Part shown: piece after piece, positions 56,768 through 64,000 of the stretch
Position numbering within the stretch: the first letter of the stretch is position 1
Layout: every line of letters starts with the position of its first letter
From: Planococcus sp. CPCC 101016
GTDB lineage: Bacteria > Bacillota > Bacilli > Bacillales_A > Planococcaceae
Assembly: GCF_007859295.1 (NCBI RefSeq)
Contig: NZ_VOHB01000006.1
Location: forward strand, 1-64,000
DNA: 64,000 bases
Direction of reading: 5' to 3'
Position numbers and translations under genes: made by a program
Notes under the pieces: model-generated
Told to the model about the DNA's origin: nothing
Seen by the model: the letters and a program-made list of their open reading frames with translations, nothing else
Database searches by the model: none

Positions 56768-57943
56768 CTACAGCATTTCAAAGACGCCTGCTGCGCCCAT
56801 TCCTCCACCGATGCACATTGTGACGACGCCGAACTGTTTGCCTTGGCGCTTCAATTCGCTCATCATGCGTATTGTCAGGATCGAGCCGGTAGCACCGAGC
56901 GGATGGCCAAGTGCAATAGCTCCTCCGTTGAAGTTGACTTTGTCAATATCCAGCCCAAGCTCGCGGATAACGCCGAGCGACTGGGAAGCGAAAGCTTCAT
57001 TCAATTCCCATACGTCAATGTCATCAATCGTCAATCCAGCTAATTTCAAAGCTTTTGGAATGGCAACGACCGGGCCGATTCCCATGACTTCCGGCGGTAC
57101 ACCGCCAGTTGCGAATGAACGGAATTTAGCGATTGGCTTTAAGCCAAGTGATTCTGCTTTTTCACGGTCCATTACCAGCAAGGCACCTGCACCATCAGAA
57201 GTTTGCGAGGAGTTTCCGGCGGTGACCGTTCCGCGTGCCGAGAAAGCGGAACGCAATTTGTTCAAGGTCTGGATGCTGGTTCCGTGACGGACGCCTTCAT
57301 CCATTTCGAACATGGACGATTTCTCCTGGTATTTATTGTTTTCATCTACATAGCGTTTTGTCACTTCGACCGGAACAATTTCTTCATCGAAGTTTCCAGC
57401 TTCAATGGCTGCTGCTGCTTTTTCATGTGAGCGGACGGAAAATGCATCCTGGTCTTCCCGGCTGATGCCATATTGTGTGGCTACCTGTTCTGCTGTGTGC
57501 CCCATGCTCATGTAATATTGAGGGGCTGTTTCAGCCAATTTCGCATTCGGGCGGATAACATTGCCCATCATTGGCACCATGCTCATCGATTCCACGCCGC
57601 CTGCGATGATCGCTTCTGCTGATCCGACCATGATGCGTTCTGCTGCATAGGCGATCGACTGAAGGCCTGAAGAGCAAAAGCGGTTGACGGTAACGGCTGA
57701 TACCGTATCCGGCAATCCTGCAAGCGCTCCGATATTGCGGGCGATATTCATCCCCTGTTCTGCTTCCGGCATGGCACAGCCCATGATCAAATCATCAATA
57801 GGCCCATCATATCCTCCGGCTCGCTGCAGCGTTTCTCTAACGACCAATGCACCAAAATCATCCGGACGCACAGTCGCTAAAGAACCTTTTGCCGCTTTTC
57901 CGACCGGTGTCCGAGCACTGGCCACGATTACTGCTTCACGCAT
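56768..57943 (-). CDS. fadA: Acetyl-CoA acyltransferase (3-ketoacyl-CoA thiolase) FadA
   Basis: The 391-residue thiolase cleaves 3-ketoacyl-CoA in beta-oxidation. The nucleophilic Cys is in NRFCSSGLQSIAYA (about residue 88), the NEAFASQ loop near 334, the GHPLGATG His near 350, and the second Cys in VTMCIGGGMGAAGVFE near 380. It lies 28 bases after fadN, with AGGAGG. Confidence 0.96.
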   Translation of the reverse strand: MREAVIVASARTPVGKAAKGSLATVRPDDFGALVVRETLQRAGGYDGPIDDLIMGCAMPEAEQGMNIARNIGALAGLPDTVSAVTVNRFCSSGLQSIAYAAERIMVGSAEAIIAGGVESMSMVPMMGNVIRPNAKLAETAPQYYMSMGHTAEQVATQYGISREDQDAFSVRSHEKAAAAIEAGNFDEEIVPVEVTKRYVDENNKYQEKSSMFEMDEGVRHGTSIQTLNKLRSAFSARGTVTAGNSSQTSDGAGALLVMDREKAESLGLKPIAKFRSFATGGVPPEVMGIGPVVAIPKALKLAGLTIDDIDVWELNEAFASQSLGVIRELGLDIDKVNFNGGAIALGHPLGATGSILTIRMMSELKRQGKQFGVVTMCIGGGMGAAGVFEML

Positions 57944-57971
57944 GTGTATTTCCTCCTTTTATGATCACCGA

Positions 57972-60356
57972 TTAATTACGTAATGGTTTTCCTTTGACCA
58001 GCATATGCTGCATGCGCTGCTGGGTTTTTGGTTCTGCCACCAGGCTTAAGAATGCCTGGCGCTCAAGGTCGAGCAGATATTGTTCATCCACTTTCGTACC
58101 GTATGGAACTTTTCCACCTGACAGGACAAACGCCAATTTCTTAGCGATTTTCAGATCATATTCACTGATATAGCCGGAGATGAACATGCCTTCCGCACCC
58201 AATAGAAGGGTTGCGTAGCCAGCTTCACCGGTGACTGGGACTTTTTCACGCAAAGGCGCTTGATAGCCGTTTTCATATAGAGAAAGAGCGACTTGTTTAG
58301 CATCGTAGATCAAATGGTCGCTGTTGACGCTGATGCCGTCTACGAAATTCAGGAAGTTGTTTTCGCGTGCTTCTTCCGCTGAAGTGGAGACTTTCGCCAT
58401 CGCAATCGATTCGAAGACTTTGCTGGTGATGTTCTGGTAATCGACTGTCACGCCATTAGGCAAACCTTTTAGTTGTTTCATATATAATTCTTTGTTTCCC
58501 CCGCCGCCAGGAATAAGCCCGACGCCTGCTTCCACTAATCCCATATAAGTTTCCATCGAAGCCTGGATATGTGCTGCCGGCAATGCCACTTCTGCACCGC
58601 CGCCGAGGGACATGCCGAATGGTGCTGCTACTACTGGTTTATTGCTGTATTTGATTTTCATCATGGCATTCTGGAAAGTCTTGATCGTGAAATCCAATTC
58701 AAAAATATTGTCGTCCTGTGCTTCCATCAAGATCATGCCGAGGTTTGCGCCGACACAGAAGTTCTTGCCCTGGTTGCCGATGACAAGTCCTTTGAAGTTT
58801 TTCTCCACTTCGTCGACTGCATAATTGATCATCTGCATGATATCCAAGCCAATGGCATTCGAACGAGAATGGAATTCAAGTAAAGCAATGCTGTCTCCCA
58901 AGTCGATCAGACTTGCACCCGAATTCGATTTAATGACGCCATGCTTTTTCTTATAGCGTTTCAAATCGATGACTTTTTCATTGACTGGGACCGGCTGATA
59001 ATCCGTGCCATCGAAGAAATGAAGATCATCGTTTTCTTCTTTATAGAAGGTTTCATTTCCGCTATCCAGCAAAGCCTGTACGAATGCCGGAACCGGATGC
59101 CCTTCTGCCTTCATTTTCTCGACAGACTTTTGGACACCAATGGCATCCCAGGTTTCAAACGGCCCTTGTTCCCAGCCAAAGCCCCATTTCATGGCATTGT
59201 CGATGGCAACGATATCGTCCGCAATCTCCCCATTCAATTCAGCCGAATAAAGCAAAGTTGGAGCAAGAATGCTCCAAAGCAATTCGCCGGTGCGGTCTTC
59301 CGCGTATACAAGGGTCTTCATTTTAGCCGCAAGGCCTTTTTGCTGCTTTGCTATTTCTTGTGAAGGCGTTTTCAATTTGCCTGCTTCACGATATTCCATA
59401 GTTTCAGGATCAAGCTCTAAAATCTCTTTATCTTTTTTCAAAAAGAAACCTTGACCGGTTTTTGCTCCAAGCCAGCCGTTCTCCACCATTTTCGTCATAA
59501 ACTCCGGTGCTTCAAAGACTTTCTGTTCTTCACCTGAAGTTTGATCATAAACATTTTTGGCCACGTGCATGAACGTATCAAGTCCAACCACATCCAAAGT
59601 ACGGAAAGTAGCTGATTTCGGACGGCCGATCAAGGGTCCTGTAACGGAATCGACCTCACCGATCGAATAGCCACGTGCCATCATTTCGCGCAAGGTGATA
59701 AGCAAACCGTAAGTGCCGATCCGGTTGGCAATAAAGTTTGGCGTATCTTTTGCGATAACCACACCTTTGCCCAGACGGTCTTCACCGAATGCAGACATGA
59801 ACTCTATCACTTCCGGCGCAGTCGTTTTCGCTGGAATCACTTCCAATAATTTCAAATAGCGCGGTGGGTTGAAAAAGTGAGTTCCAAGGAAATGTTTGCC
59901 GAAATCTTCCGATCGGCCTTCCACCATCGCATTGATACTGATGCCTGATGTATTTGAAGAAACGATGGTGCCTTCTTTTCTAACGCCATCGATCTTTTCG
60001 TATAGGGATTTTTTAACGTCTAAGTTTTCAACAATCACTTCAATGATCCAATCAACGTCTTTTAGTTTTTCCAAATCGTCTTCCAGGTTTCCTGGTGTAA
60101 TCAATTGAAGATTCTTTTTAGCCGTTAATGGAGCTGGCTTCTGTTTGAGCAGTTTCTGAATAGAGCCCGTTGCAATTCGATTGCGCACTGCTTTGTCTTC
60201 AAGAGTCGAACCTTTCGCTTGCTCTTCCTGTGTCAATTCACGCGGGACAATATCAAGCAATAATACAGGGATTCCTATATTTGCAAGATGCGCTGCAATT
60301 CCCGAACCCATAACCCCTGAACCGAGTACAGCCGCTTTTCTAATTTGGTAAGCCAC
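57972..60356 (-). CDS. fadN: 3-hydroxyacyl-CoA dehydrogenase / enoyl-CoA hydratase FadN
   Basis: The 794-residue bifunctional enzyme has an N-terminal NAD-binding 3-hydroxyacyl-CoA dehydrogenase (AVLGSGVMGSGIAAHLANIG, then SNTSGISINAM, HFFNPPRYLKLLEV, VIAKDTPNFIANRIG). A crotonase-like hydratase domain follows in the C-terminal third (LVIGNQGKNFCVGANLGMIL; AAPFGMSLGGGAEV; EAGVGLIPGGGGNKEL). This order is that of YusL/FadN. The GTG at 60356 lies eight bases from AAGGAGGG and is preferred to the upstream frame start. Confidence 0.95.
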   Translation of the reverse strand: MAYQIRKAAVLGSGVMGSGIAAHLANIGIPVLLLDIVPRELTQEEQAKGSTLEDKAVRNRIATGSIQKLLKQKPAPLTAKKNLQLITPGNLEDDLEKLKDVDWIIEVIVENLDVKKSLYEKIDGVRKEGTIVSSNTSGISINAMVEGRSEDFGKHFLGTHFFNPPRYLKLLEVIPAKTTAPEVIEFMSAFGEDRLGKGVVIAKDTPNFIANRIGTYGLLITLREMMARGYSIGEVDSVTGPLIGRPKSATFRTLDVVGLDTFMHVAKNVYDQTSGEEQKVFEAPEFMTKMVENGWLGAKTGQGFFLKKDKEILELDPETMEYREAGKLKTPSQEIAKQQKGLAAKMKTLVYAEDRTGELLWSILAPTLLYSAELNGEIADDIVAIDNAMKWGFGWEQGPFETWDAIGVQKSVEKMKAEGHPVPAFVQALLDSGNETFYKEENDDLHFFDGTDYQPVPVNEKVIDLKRYKKKHGVIKSNSGASLIDLGDSIALLEFHSRSNAIGLDIMQMINYAVDEVEKNFKGLVIGNQGKNFCVGANLGMILMEAQDDNIFELDFTIKTFQNAMMKIKYSNKPVVAAPFGMSLGGGAEVALPAAHIQASMETYMGLVEAGVGLIPGGGGNKELYMKQLKGLPNGVTVDYQNITSKVFESIAMAKVSTSAEEARENNFLNFVDGISVNSDHLIYDAKQVALSLYENGYQAPLREKVPVTGEAGYATLLLGAEGMFISGYISEYDLKIAKKLAFVLSGGKVPYGTKVDEQYLLDLERQAFLSLVAEPKTQQRMQHMLVKGKPLRN

Positions 60357-60379
60357 TAGCAAAACCCTCCTTGATTTTT

Positions 60380-60397
60380 TGAATGAATACTCATTCA
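60380..60397. promoter_or_regulatory. FadR-type operator
   Basis: TGAATGAATACTCATTCA is an inverted repeat that fits the B. subtilis FadR consensus TGAATGAMTANTCATTCA at every fixed position. It lies between the presumed promoter and fadN. The TetR-family FadR repressor should bind here until long-chain acyl-CoA releases it. The fadR gene itself is not in the window. Confidence 0.9.
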
Positions 60398-60437
60398 TTT
60401 TTTAAGTAAAAAAAATAGAACGTTCTCTATGTCTATT

Positions 60438-60466
60438 AGTGTAAGTTATTTTTTCTTTTTTCGCAA
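60438..60466 (-). promoter_or_regulatory. Probable fadN promoter
   Basis: TTGCGA (60461-60466), a 17-base spacer and TACACT (60438-60443) point toward fadN. The operator would be about 35-50 bases into the transcript. A 10-bp palindrome AGAACGTTCT (60417-60426) lies at the start point. Confidence 0.5.
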
Positions 60467-60568
60467 TATTTAATCGTTATAAATTCCCTTAATTTTTCAG
60501 AAACAAATTCTTTGCGATTTAATAAAAGCACGGTAAACTGTTAGAGAACCCATAAGGAGGCAATACAA

Positions 60569-60889
60569 ATGAAATCACTTACTACAAACGAAAATTTTAA
60601 TGAAGCTATAAATGGTACCCAACCGGTAATCGTAAAATTCCAAGCTGGTTGGTGTCCGGACTGTACACGCATGGATATGTTCATTGATCCGATCATTGAG
60701 GAATTCAACCAGTATCAATGGTTTGATGTGAATCGCGACGAACTCCCTGAGCTTGCAGAAAAATACGATGTGATGGGGATTCCTAGTTTGCTAATCTTTA
60801 AAGACGGCGAAAAAACGGCTCATCTTCACAGTGCCAACGCCAAATCACCAGAATCGGTTACAAAATTTTTGAATGATCAAAACGAGTAG
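60569..60889 (+). CDS. Thioredoxin-like protein (YtpP type)
   Basis: The 106-residue protein has a thioredoxin fold with active-site CPDC in KFQAGWCPDCTRMDMF (about residues 29-32) and the cis-Pro in VMGIPSLLIFKDGEK. CPDC differs from the usual CGPC and indicates a specialised redox partner. It is divergent from fadN, with AAGGAGG. No clear terminator follows. Confidence 0.9.
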   Translation: MKSLTTNENFNEAINGTQPVIVKFQAGWCPDCTRMDMFIDPIIEEFNQYQWFDVNRDELPELAEKYDVMGIPSLLIFKDGEKTAHLHSANAKSPESVTKFLNDQNE

Positions 60890-61003
60890 GCTCCCGCCTG
60901 CTCCTTTTTTTCGCTTGGTTATATTTCCTTGAATTTTGAGCTGTTGAAAGCAGCTGAAGCAAGCAGTAGTTCCCTTATCTTATTGACCATGGAGGTAGTG
61001 TAA

Positions 61004-61468
61004 ATGGATTCAGAACAGGAATTAGCCGCATTAAAAAAACGGCTGGTCTATTATGAAAAGCTGATTAAGAATATGTCGACTCCAATCATTCCATCAATTG
61101 TTCCTAAGACGATCTTAGTGCCCATCGCCGGTTTTATTTTTACAGACCGCTTTGATATGATTCGGACGAAAGTTTTGAAGTACGCAGAAAAAAATCGCGA
61201 AACAGAACGCGTCATTTTTGATTTTACAGGTGTGACAACAGATGATATTGCCGATTTCGATTATAATGGCTTGGCAAGCGAATTAAGCCAATTGAATTCT
61301 GCTTTGAGCCTCATGGGCCTACGCGCCATTTATGTCGGTTTTAATCCATTGTTTGTTCGTGAAATCGTCCATGCCGGAATCCAAGTGGAATTGGAAGTCT
61401 ATACAACATTCAGGGGAGCTCTTGAACAGCTGCTCACGGAAAACGAAAAATTACCAGCTAAATTGTAA
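61004..61468 (+). CDS. STAS-domain protein, RsbR-like
   Basis: The 154-residue protein has a short N-terminal coiled helix (QELAALKKRLVYYEKLIKNM) and a STAS domain (about 35-145) with VPIAGFIFTDRFDMIR and RVIFDFTGVTTDDIADFD. The Thr in DFTG matches the first phosphorylation site of RsbR/RsbS proteins. The second site region (LRAIYVGFNP) has Val-Gly instead of LTG. It lacks the globin-like N-domain of full RsbR, so it may be a minor stressosome component or a stand-alone regulator. It precedes the C39-like gene by 30 bases. Confidence 0.82.
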   Translation: MDSEQELAALKKRLVYYEKLIKNMSTPIIPSIVPKTILVPIAGFIFTDRFDMIRTKVLKYAEKNRETERVIFDFTGVTTDDIADFDYNGLASELSQLNSALSLMGLRAIYVGFNPLFVREIVHAGIQVELEVYTTFRGALEQLLTENEKLPAKL

Positions 61469-61498
61469 CGGATTTTGCTACGAATTGGAGGCATGGAC

Positions 61499-62014
61499 AT
61501 GCAAAAACTGATCGCTTTCAAAGGACTGTCTCAGCATGACGAGGCCATCTCTGAAAAATACCGTTCTTCTGCATGTGGTCCTGTAACTGCCGCTGCTATT
61601 TTGCAGCATCACGAAGGTCTTGAGGTCGGCGTCGACCAGCTCTACCGGCTGCTTGGCTCAACTCCCATTGGCTTGTTTACATGGAGGCTGCTTAGAAATT
61701 TCAATAAGATCGGCGGCAAACGCTATGAGCTGAAAAAAACCAAAAGCATTGAAGACGTAAAGGCAGAACTTCTGGCAGGACGTCCTCTTGCCATGAAGTT
61801 CGACCGCTACTTTACGTTTCACTGGTTTTCAAAACCACGATACAGCTATCACTGGGTTCCACTGATCGGCTTTAGACAGGAAGCTGATGACCTCATTTTG
61901 TATATTCATGATAATGGACAAAAAAACCGCCCCAGTAAAATGCGGACGGTTTCTTATATGGAAAATCGCAAAGTGCTGACCTTTGTGAAAATTATGCCCA
62001 AGGATCGACAGTAA
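61499..62014 (+). CDS. C39-peptidase-like (papain-fold) protein
   Basis: The 171-residue protein has a papain-like triad pattern: ACGPVTAAAIL near residue 25 (Cys), YSYHWVPLIGF near 120 (His) and YIHDNGQ (Asp/Asn). This is the arrangement of C39/C39-like peptidases. No signal peptide or transporter is attached, so it is cytoplasmic and its substrate is unknown. TTG 61475 and ATG 61493 are rejected because GGAGG (61487-61491) is best spaced to the ATG at 61499. It converges on and overlaps the exonuclease gene by 23 bases. Confidence 0.8.
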   Translation: MQKLIAFKGLSQHDEAISEKYRSSACGPVTAAAILQHHEGLEVGVDQLYRLLGSTPIGLFTWRLLRNFNKIGGKRYELKKTKSIEDVKAELLAGRPLAMKFDRYFTFHWFSKPRYSYHWVPLIGFRQEADDLILYIHDNGQKNRPSKMRTVSYMENRKVLTFVKIMPKDRQ

Positions 62015-62891
62015 TCCCTACATTCTTTTCCAATTGTTTAGCAAGCAGCGTCAATTGCTGATCTTGGCATAACTGAATATGATCATTGGTGTAAGCAGGA
62101 ACGGCAAGCTCCTCCAACGGTAAATCCAACTGGATGTCACATTTGATGACAGCCAGTTTTTTTGATAGCAGAAGCATGTCATTATGCTCGTCGATTTTCT
62201 TTTTTTGAGCAGGTTTTAATTCATCTATTGCGTTCAGCACACCATCTGTTGAACCGTATTTCTGAATAAGTTGAAGCGCTGTTTTCGGACCAATTCCTTT
62301 AACTCCCGGATAGCCATCGCTCGGGTCGCCCATAAACGCTTTGACATCTGCAAATTGTGAAGGCTGTATGCCATACTCTTCAATGAAGCGTGCTTCGGTA
62401 TAGACATCGTACACATGAAATCCTTTTTTCATGAACGCGATATTGACTGAAGGCGTCAACAATTGCAGCATGTCTTTATCACCTGTGATGATGGTGAAAT
62501 CCACTTGATCCTGCCATTGTTTTGTAAACGAGCCAATAAAGTCATCCGCCTCTATTCCAGCCTCACCATAGTTTTTCCAGCCAAGCTGCTCAGAAATTGA
62601 TTGCGCGAGGTCAAACTGATGCACCATATCCTCAGGTGGTGCCGGCCTGTTTGCCTTGTAGCCATCAAATAGGTCCGTCCGGAATGTCCGTGCTCCCATA
62701 TCCCAGCAAACAGCCATATGAGTCGGCTTCAACATTGCCTTGGCTGCCAGCACATGGCGGGCAAATCCTTGTACACCGTTTGTCGCCAACCCCTCAGTTG
62801 TCCGGAAATATTGACCAACGGCTGAGGTTGCGAAAAACGAGCGGAACAGCAGCGCCATTCCATCCACTAATAATACATGCGGTTTTTCCAT
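61992..62891 (-). CDS. 5'-3' exonuclease (FEN-type, YpcP-like)
   Basis: The 299-residue protein is a stand-alone homologue of the DNA polymerase I 5' nuclease domain: LLVDGMALLFRSFFA, CWDMGARTFRTDLFDGYKANRP, GIEADDFIGSF, IITGDKDMLQLL, and the helix-hairpin GDPSDGYPGVKGIGPKTALQLI. It removes flaps or RNA primers in repair and replication. The ATG at 62891 has GGAGG; the upstream frame is ignored. Confidence 0.93.
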   Translation of the reverse strand: MEKPHVLLVDGMALLFRSFFATSAVGQYFRTTEGLATNGVQGFARHVLAAKAMLKPTHMAVCWDMGARTFRTDLFDGYKANRPAPPEDMVHQFDLAQSISEQLGWKNYGEAGIEADDFIGSFTKQWQDQVDFTIITGDKDMLQLLTPSVNIAFMKKGFHVYDVYTEARFIEEYGIQPSQFADVKAFMGDPSDGYPGVKGIGPKTALQLIQKYGSTDGVLNAIDELKPAQKKKIDEHNDMLLLSKKLAVIKCDIQLDLPLEELAVPAYTNDHIQLCQDQQLTLLAKQLEKNVGITVDPWA

Positions 62892-62947
62892 TTTAATAAT
62901 CCTCCATCTTTTTGTTGCCTGATTTCCATTATAACGCTTATCCAATG

Positions 62948-62972
62948 AAAAAACCGCCGAAGCGGCGGTTTT
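62948..62972 (-). terminator. Terminator of the BCCT transporter gene
   Basis: The stem AAAACCGCCG / CGGCGGTTTT, followed by Ts on the minus strand, overlaps the stop codon. Confidence 0.93.
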
Positions 62973-64000
62973 AGCGTTTGCGTTTTATGGCCTTATATTC
63001 TATAGACAATGCTTTCCAGAAGGCAGCCATCATTAACAGCATAATGATCGAGAACGGGAATGCCGCTATGATCAAAACTGTCTGTAATGTGCCAAGCCCG
63101 CCTGTTGATAACAAGATTACAGCAATTGCTGACTGGGCAAACCCCCACGTCAATTTTACTGTGTTCTGCGGATGTAATGAACCGCCTGTTGTCTGCATTC
63201 CAAGAACAAAGGTGGCGGAATCGGCAGAAGTAACGAAGAACGTCGTTATCAGGAAAATTGCAATGACTGACAGTAAAATACCCAATGGCATCTGGTTAAA
63301 TACTGCAAACAGGGTTTCCTCTGTTAGTAAGCCTGTCAAGTCCACTCCATTGTTTTGAACATCAATAGCAGTTGTTCCGAAGGCCGCGAACCATAGAAAA
63401 CTAATGAAAGTTGGAATCAACAGTACACCCAATAAAAACTGACGAATTGTTCGTCCTCTAGATATGCGTGCGATAAAGATACCAACGAACGGAGCCCATG
63501 AAATCCACCATGCCCAATAAAAAATGGTCCATCCATCAATCCATGCACGGTTTTCACCATCTACAGGTGCTGCACGGAAACTCATTTGCACTAAGTTCTG
63601 GAAGTATGTACCGATTGTATCAGTAAACATATTCATAATTAGTAAAGTTGGGCCAAGTGCAATGACTGCTGTGAGCAATACCACTGCCAGTACCATATTG
63701 GTGTTAGACAGATACTTGATTCCTTTGCTCAGTCCTGACCAAGATGAAACCATAAACAATACCGTTACAATGGCAATAACGATTAATTGTACAATAAAAC
63801 TATCTCCTGATATGCCATCAAAGAGAAAAGCAAGTCCACCATTAATTTGGATAGCTCCAAAGCCGAGGGTGGTTGCAACACCAATAACTGTTGCGAAAAC
63901 AGCAATAACATCCACTAATACTCCCCAAGGACCTTTCATCTTATCGCCAAACAAAGGTTTTAGCGTTGCTGAAATTAATCCGGGCTCCCCTTTTCGGAAC
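62971..64000 (-). CDS. BCCT-family betaine/choline/carnitine transporter, 3' part
   Basis: About 342 C-terminal residues are present; the 5' part lies beyond the right edge, and the frame stays open to base 64000 ([17 protein letters not shown] upstream of the first visible Met). The family signature is [43 protein letters not shown] and [17 protein letters not shown] are also typical. It imports glycine betaine or a related compatible solute with Na+ under osmotic stress. Confidence 0.93.
   Translation of the reverse strand, partial: FRKGEPGLISATLKPLFGDKMKGPWGVLVDVIAVFATVIGVATTLGFGAIQINGGLAFLFDGISGDSFIVQLIVIAIVTVLFMVSSWSGLSKGIKYLSNTNMVLAVVLLTAVIALGPTLLIMNMFTDTIGTYFQNLVQMSFRAAPVDGENRAWIDGWTIFYWAWWISWAPFVGIFIARISRGRTIRQFLLGVLLIPTFISFLWFAAFGTTAIDVQNNGVDLTGLLTEETLFAVFNQMPLGILLSVIAIFLITTFFVTSADSATFVLGMQTTGGSLHPQNTVKLTWGFAQSAIAVILLSTGGLGTLQTVLIIAAFPFSIIMLLMMAAFWKALSIEYKAIKRKR

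Overview
The window looks like chromosome from a Gram-positive, moderately low-GC member of the Bacillales, most probably Planococcaceae (Planococcus or a close relative). This rests on strong AGGAGG-type ribosome binding sites, frequent TTG/GTG starts, classical sigma-A promoters, S-box and L-box riboswitches, and gene order that follows the Bacillus subtilis yui/yum/yut/yun/suf/met/yus region. The genus is inferred from protein style and context; no database search was run. The equipment for Na+ and osmotic life (a complete Mrp antiporter, two NSS transporters, an NhaC-family carrier, a BCCT carrier) fits a halotolerant organism. No prophage, insertion sequence, CRISPR array or tRNA was seen.

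Layout. 1-350: the 5' end of a 16S rRNA gene reading leftward out of the window, with its leader and a near-consensus promoter. 350-3,100: DMT exporter, MgtC-like protein, CDF metal transporter. 3,100-10,300: an iron alcohol dehydrogenase whose 3' end carries a perfect 289-bp tandem duplication, then an arginine/ornithine/proline catabolic cluster (glutamate dehydrogenase, rocD, rocA) divergent from a RocR-like regulator that has lost its sigma-54 activation loop. 10,300-18,000: yugI, an 868-residue membrane protein with an ECF-sigma-like cytoplasmic head and an ECF-type promoter, an NSS transporter, small regulators, a lipoprotein cyclophilin and an MFS exporter. 18,000-23,800: the seven-gene mrpABCDEFG operon. 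23,800-34,400: leucyl aminopeptidase, yuiD, yuiB, yuiA, a Nudix hydrolase, type II NADH dehydrogenases (yumB, yutJ), Fe-S carriers (yutM, yutI), yuzD, yuzB, yutF-yutE-yutD-lipA.

34,500-41,400: an NSS amino-acid transporter with its 43-residue MetS-type small subunit, an NhaC-family carrier under a lysine riboswitch, then yunF-yunE-yunD. 41,700-47,300: the sufCDSUB operon. 47,500-54,500: small genes, a dicarboxylate/amino-acid symporter, metNIQ under a SAM-I riboswitch, yusF-yusE, gcvH and an Spx/ArsC-like gene. 54,500-60,500: the fatty-acid beta-oxidation genes fadN-fadA-fadE behind an exact FadR-type operator. 60,500-64,000: a thioredoxin-like gene, a STAS protein, a C39-peptidase-like protein, a 5'-3' exonuclease and the truncated BCCT transporter gene at the right edge.

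Connections. The roc cluster feeds 2-oxoglutarate and glutamate into central metabolism. Mrp, NSS, NhaC and BCCT carriers share the sodium cycle that Mrp helps maintain. Suf, YutM, YutI and LipA form an Fe-S assembly and user group, and GcvH is a lipoylated client of LipA. The most unusual items are the ECF-like membrane protein with its promoter, the degenerate RocR-like regulator with its palindromic site, the two structured intergenic repeat families, and the fresh tandem duplication.
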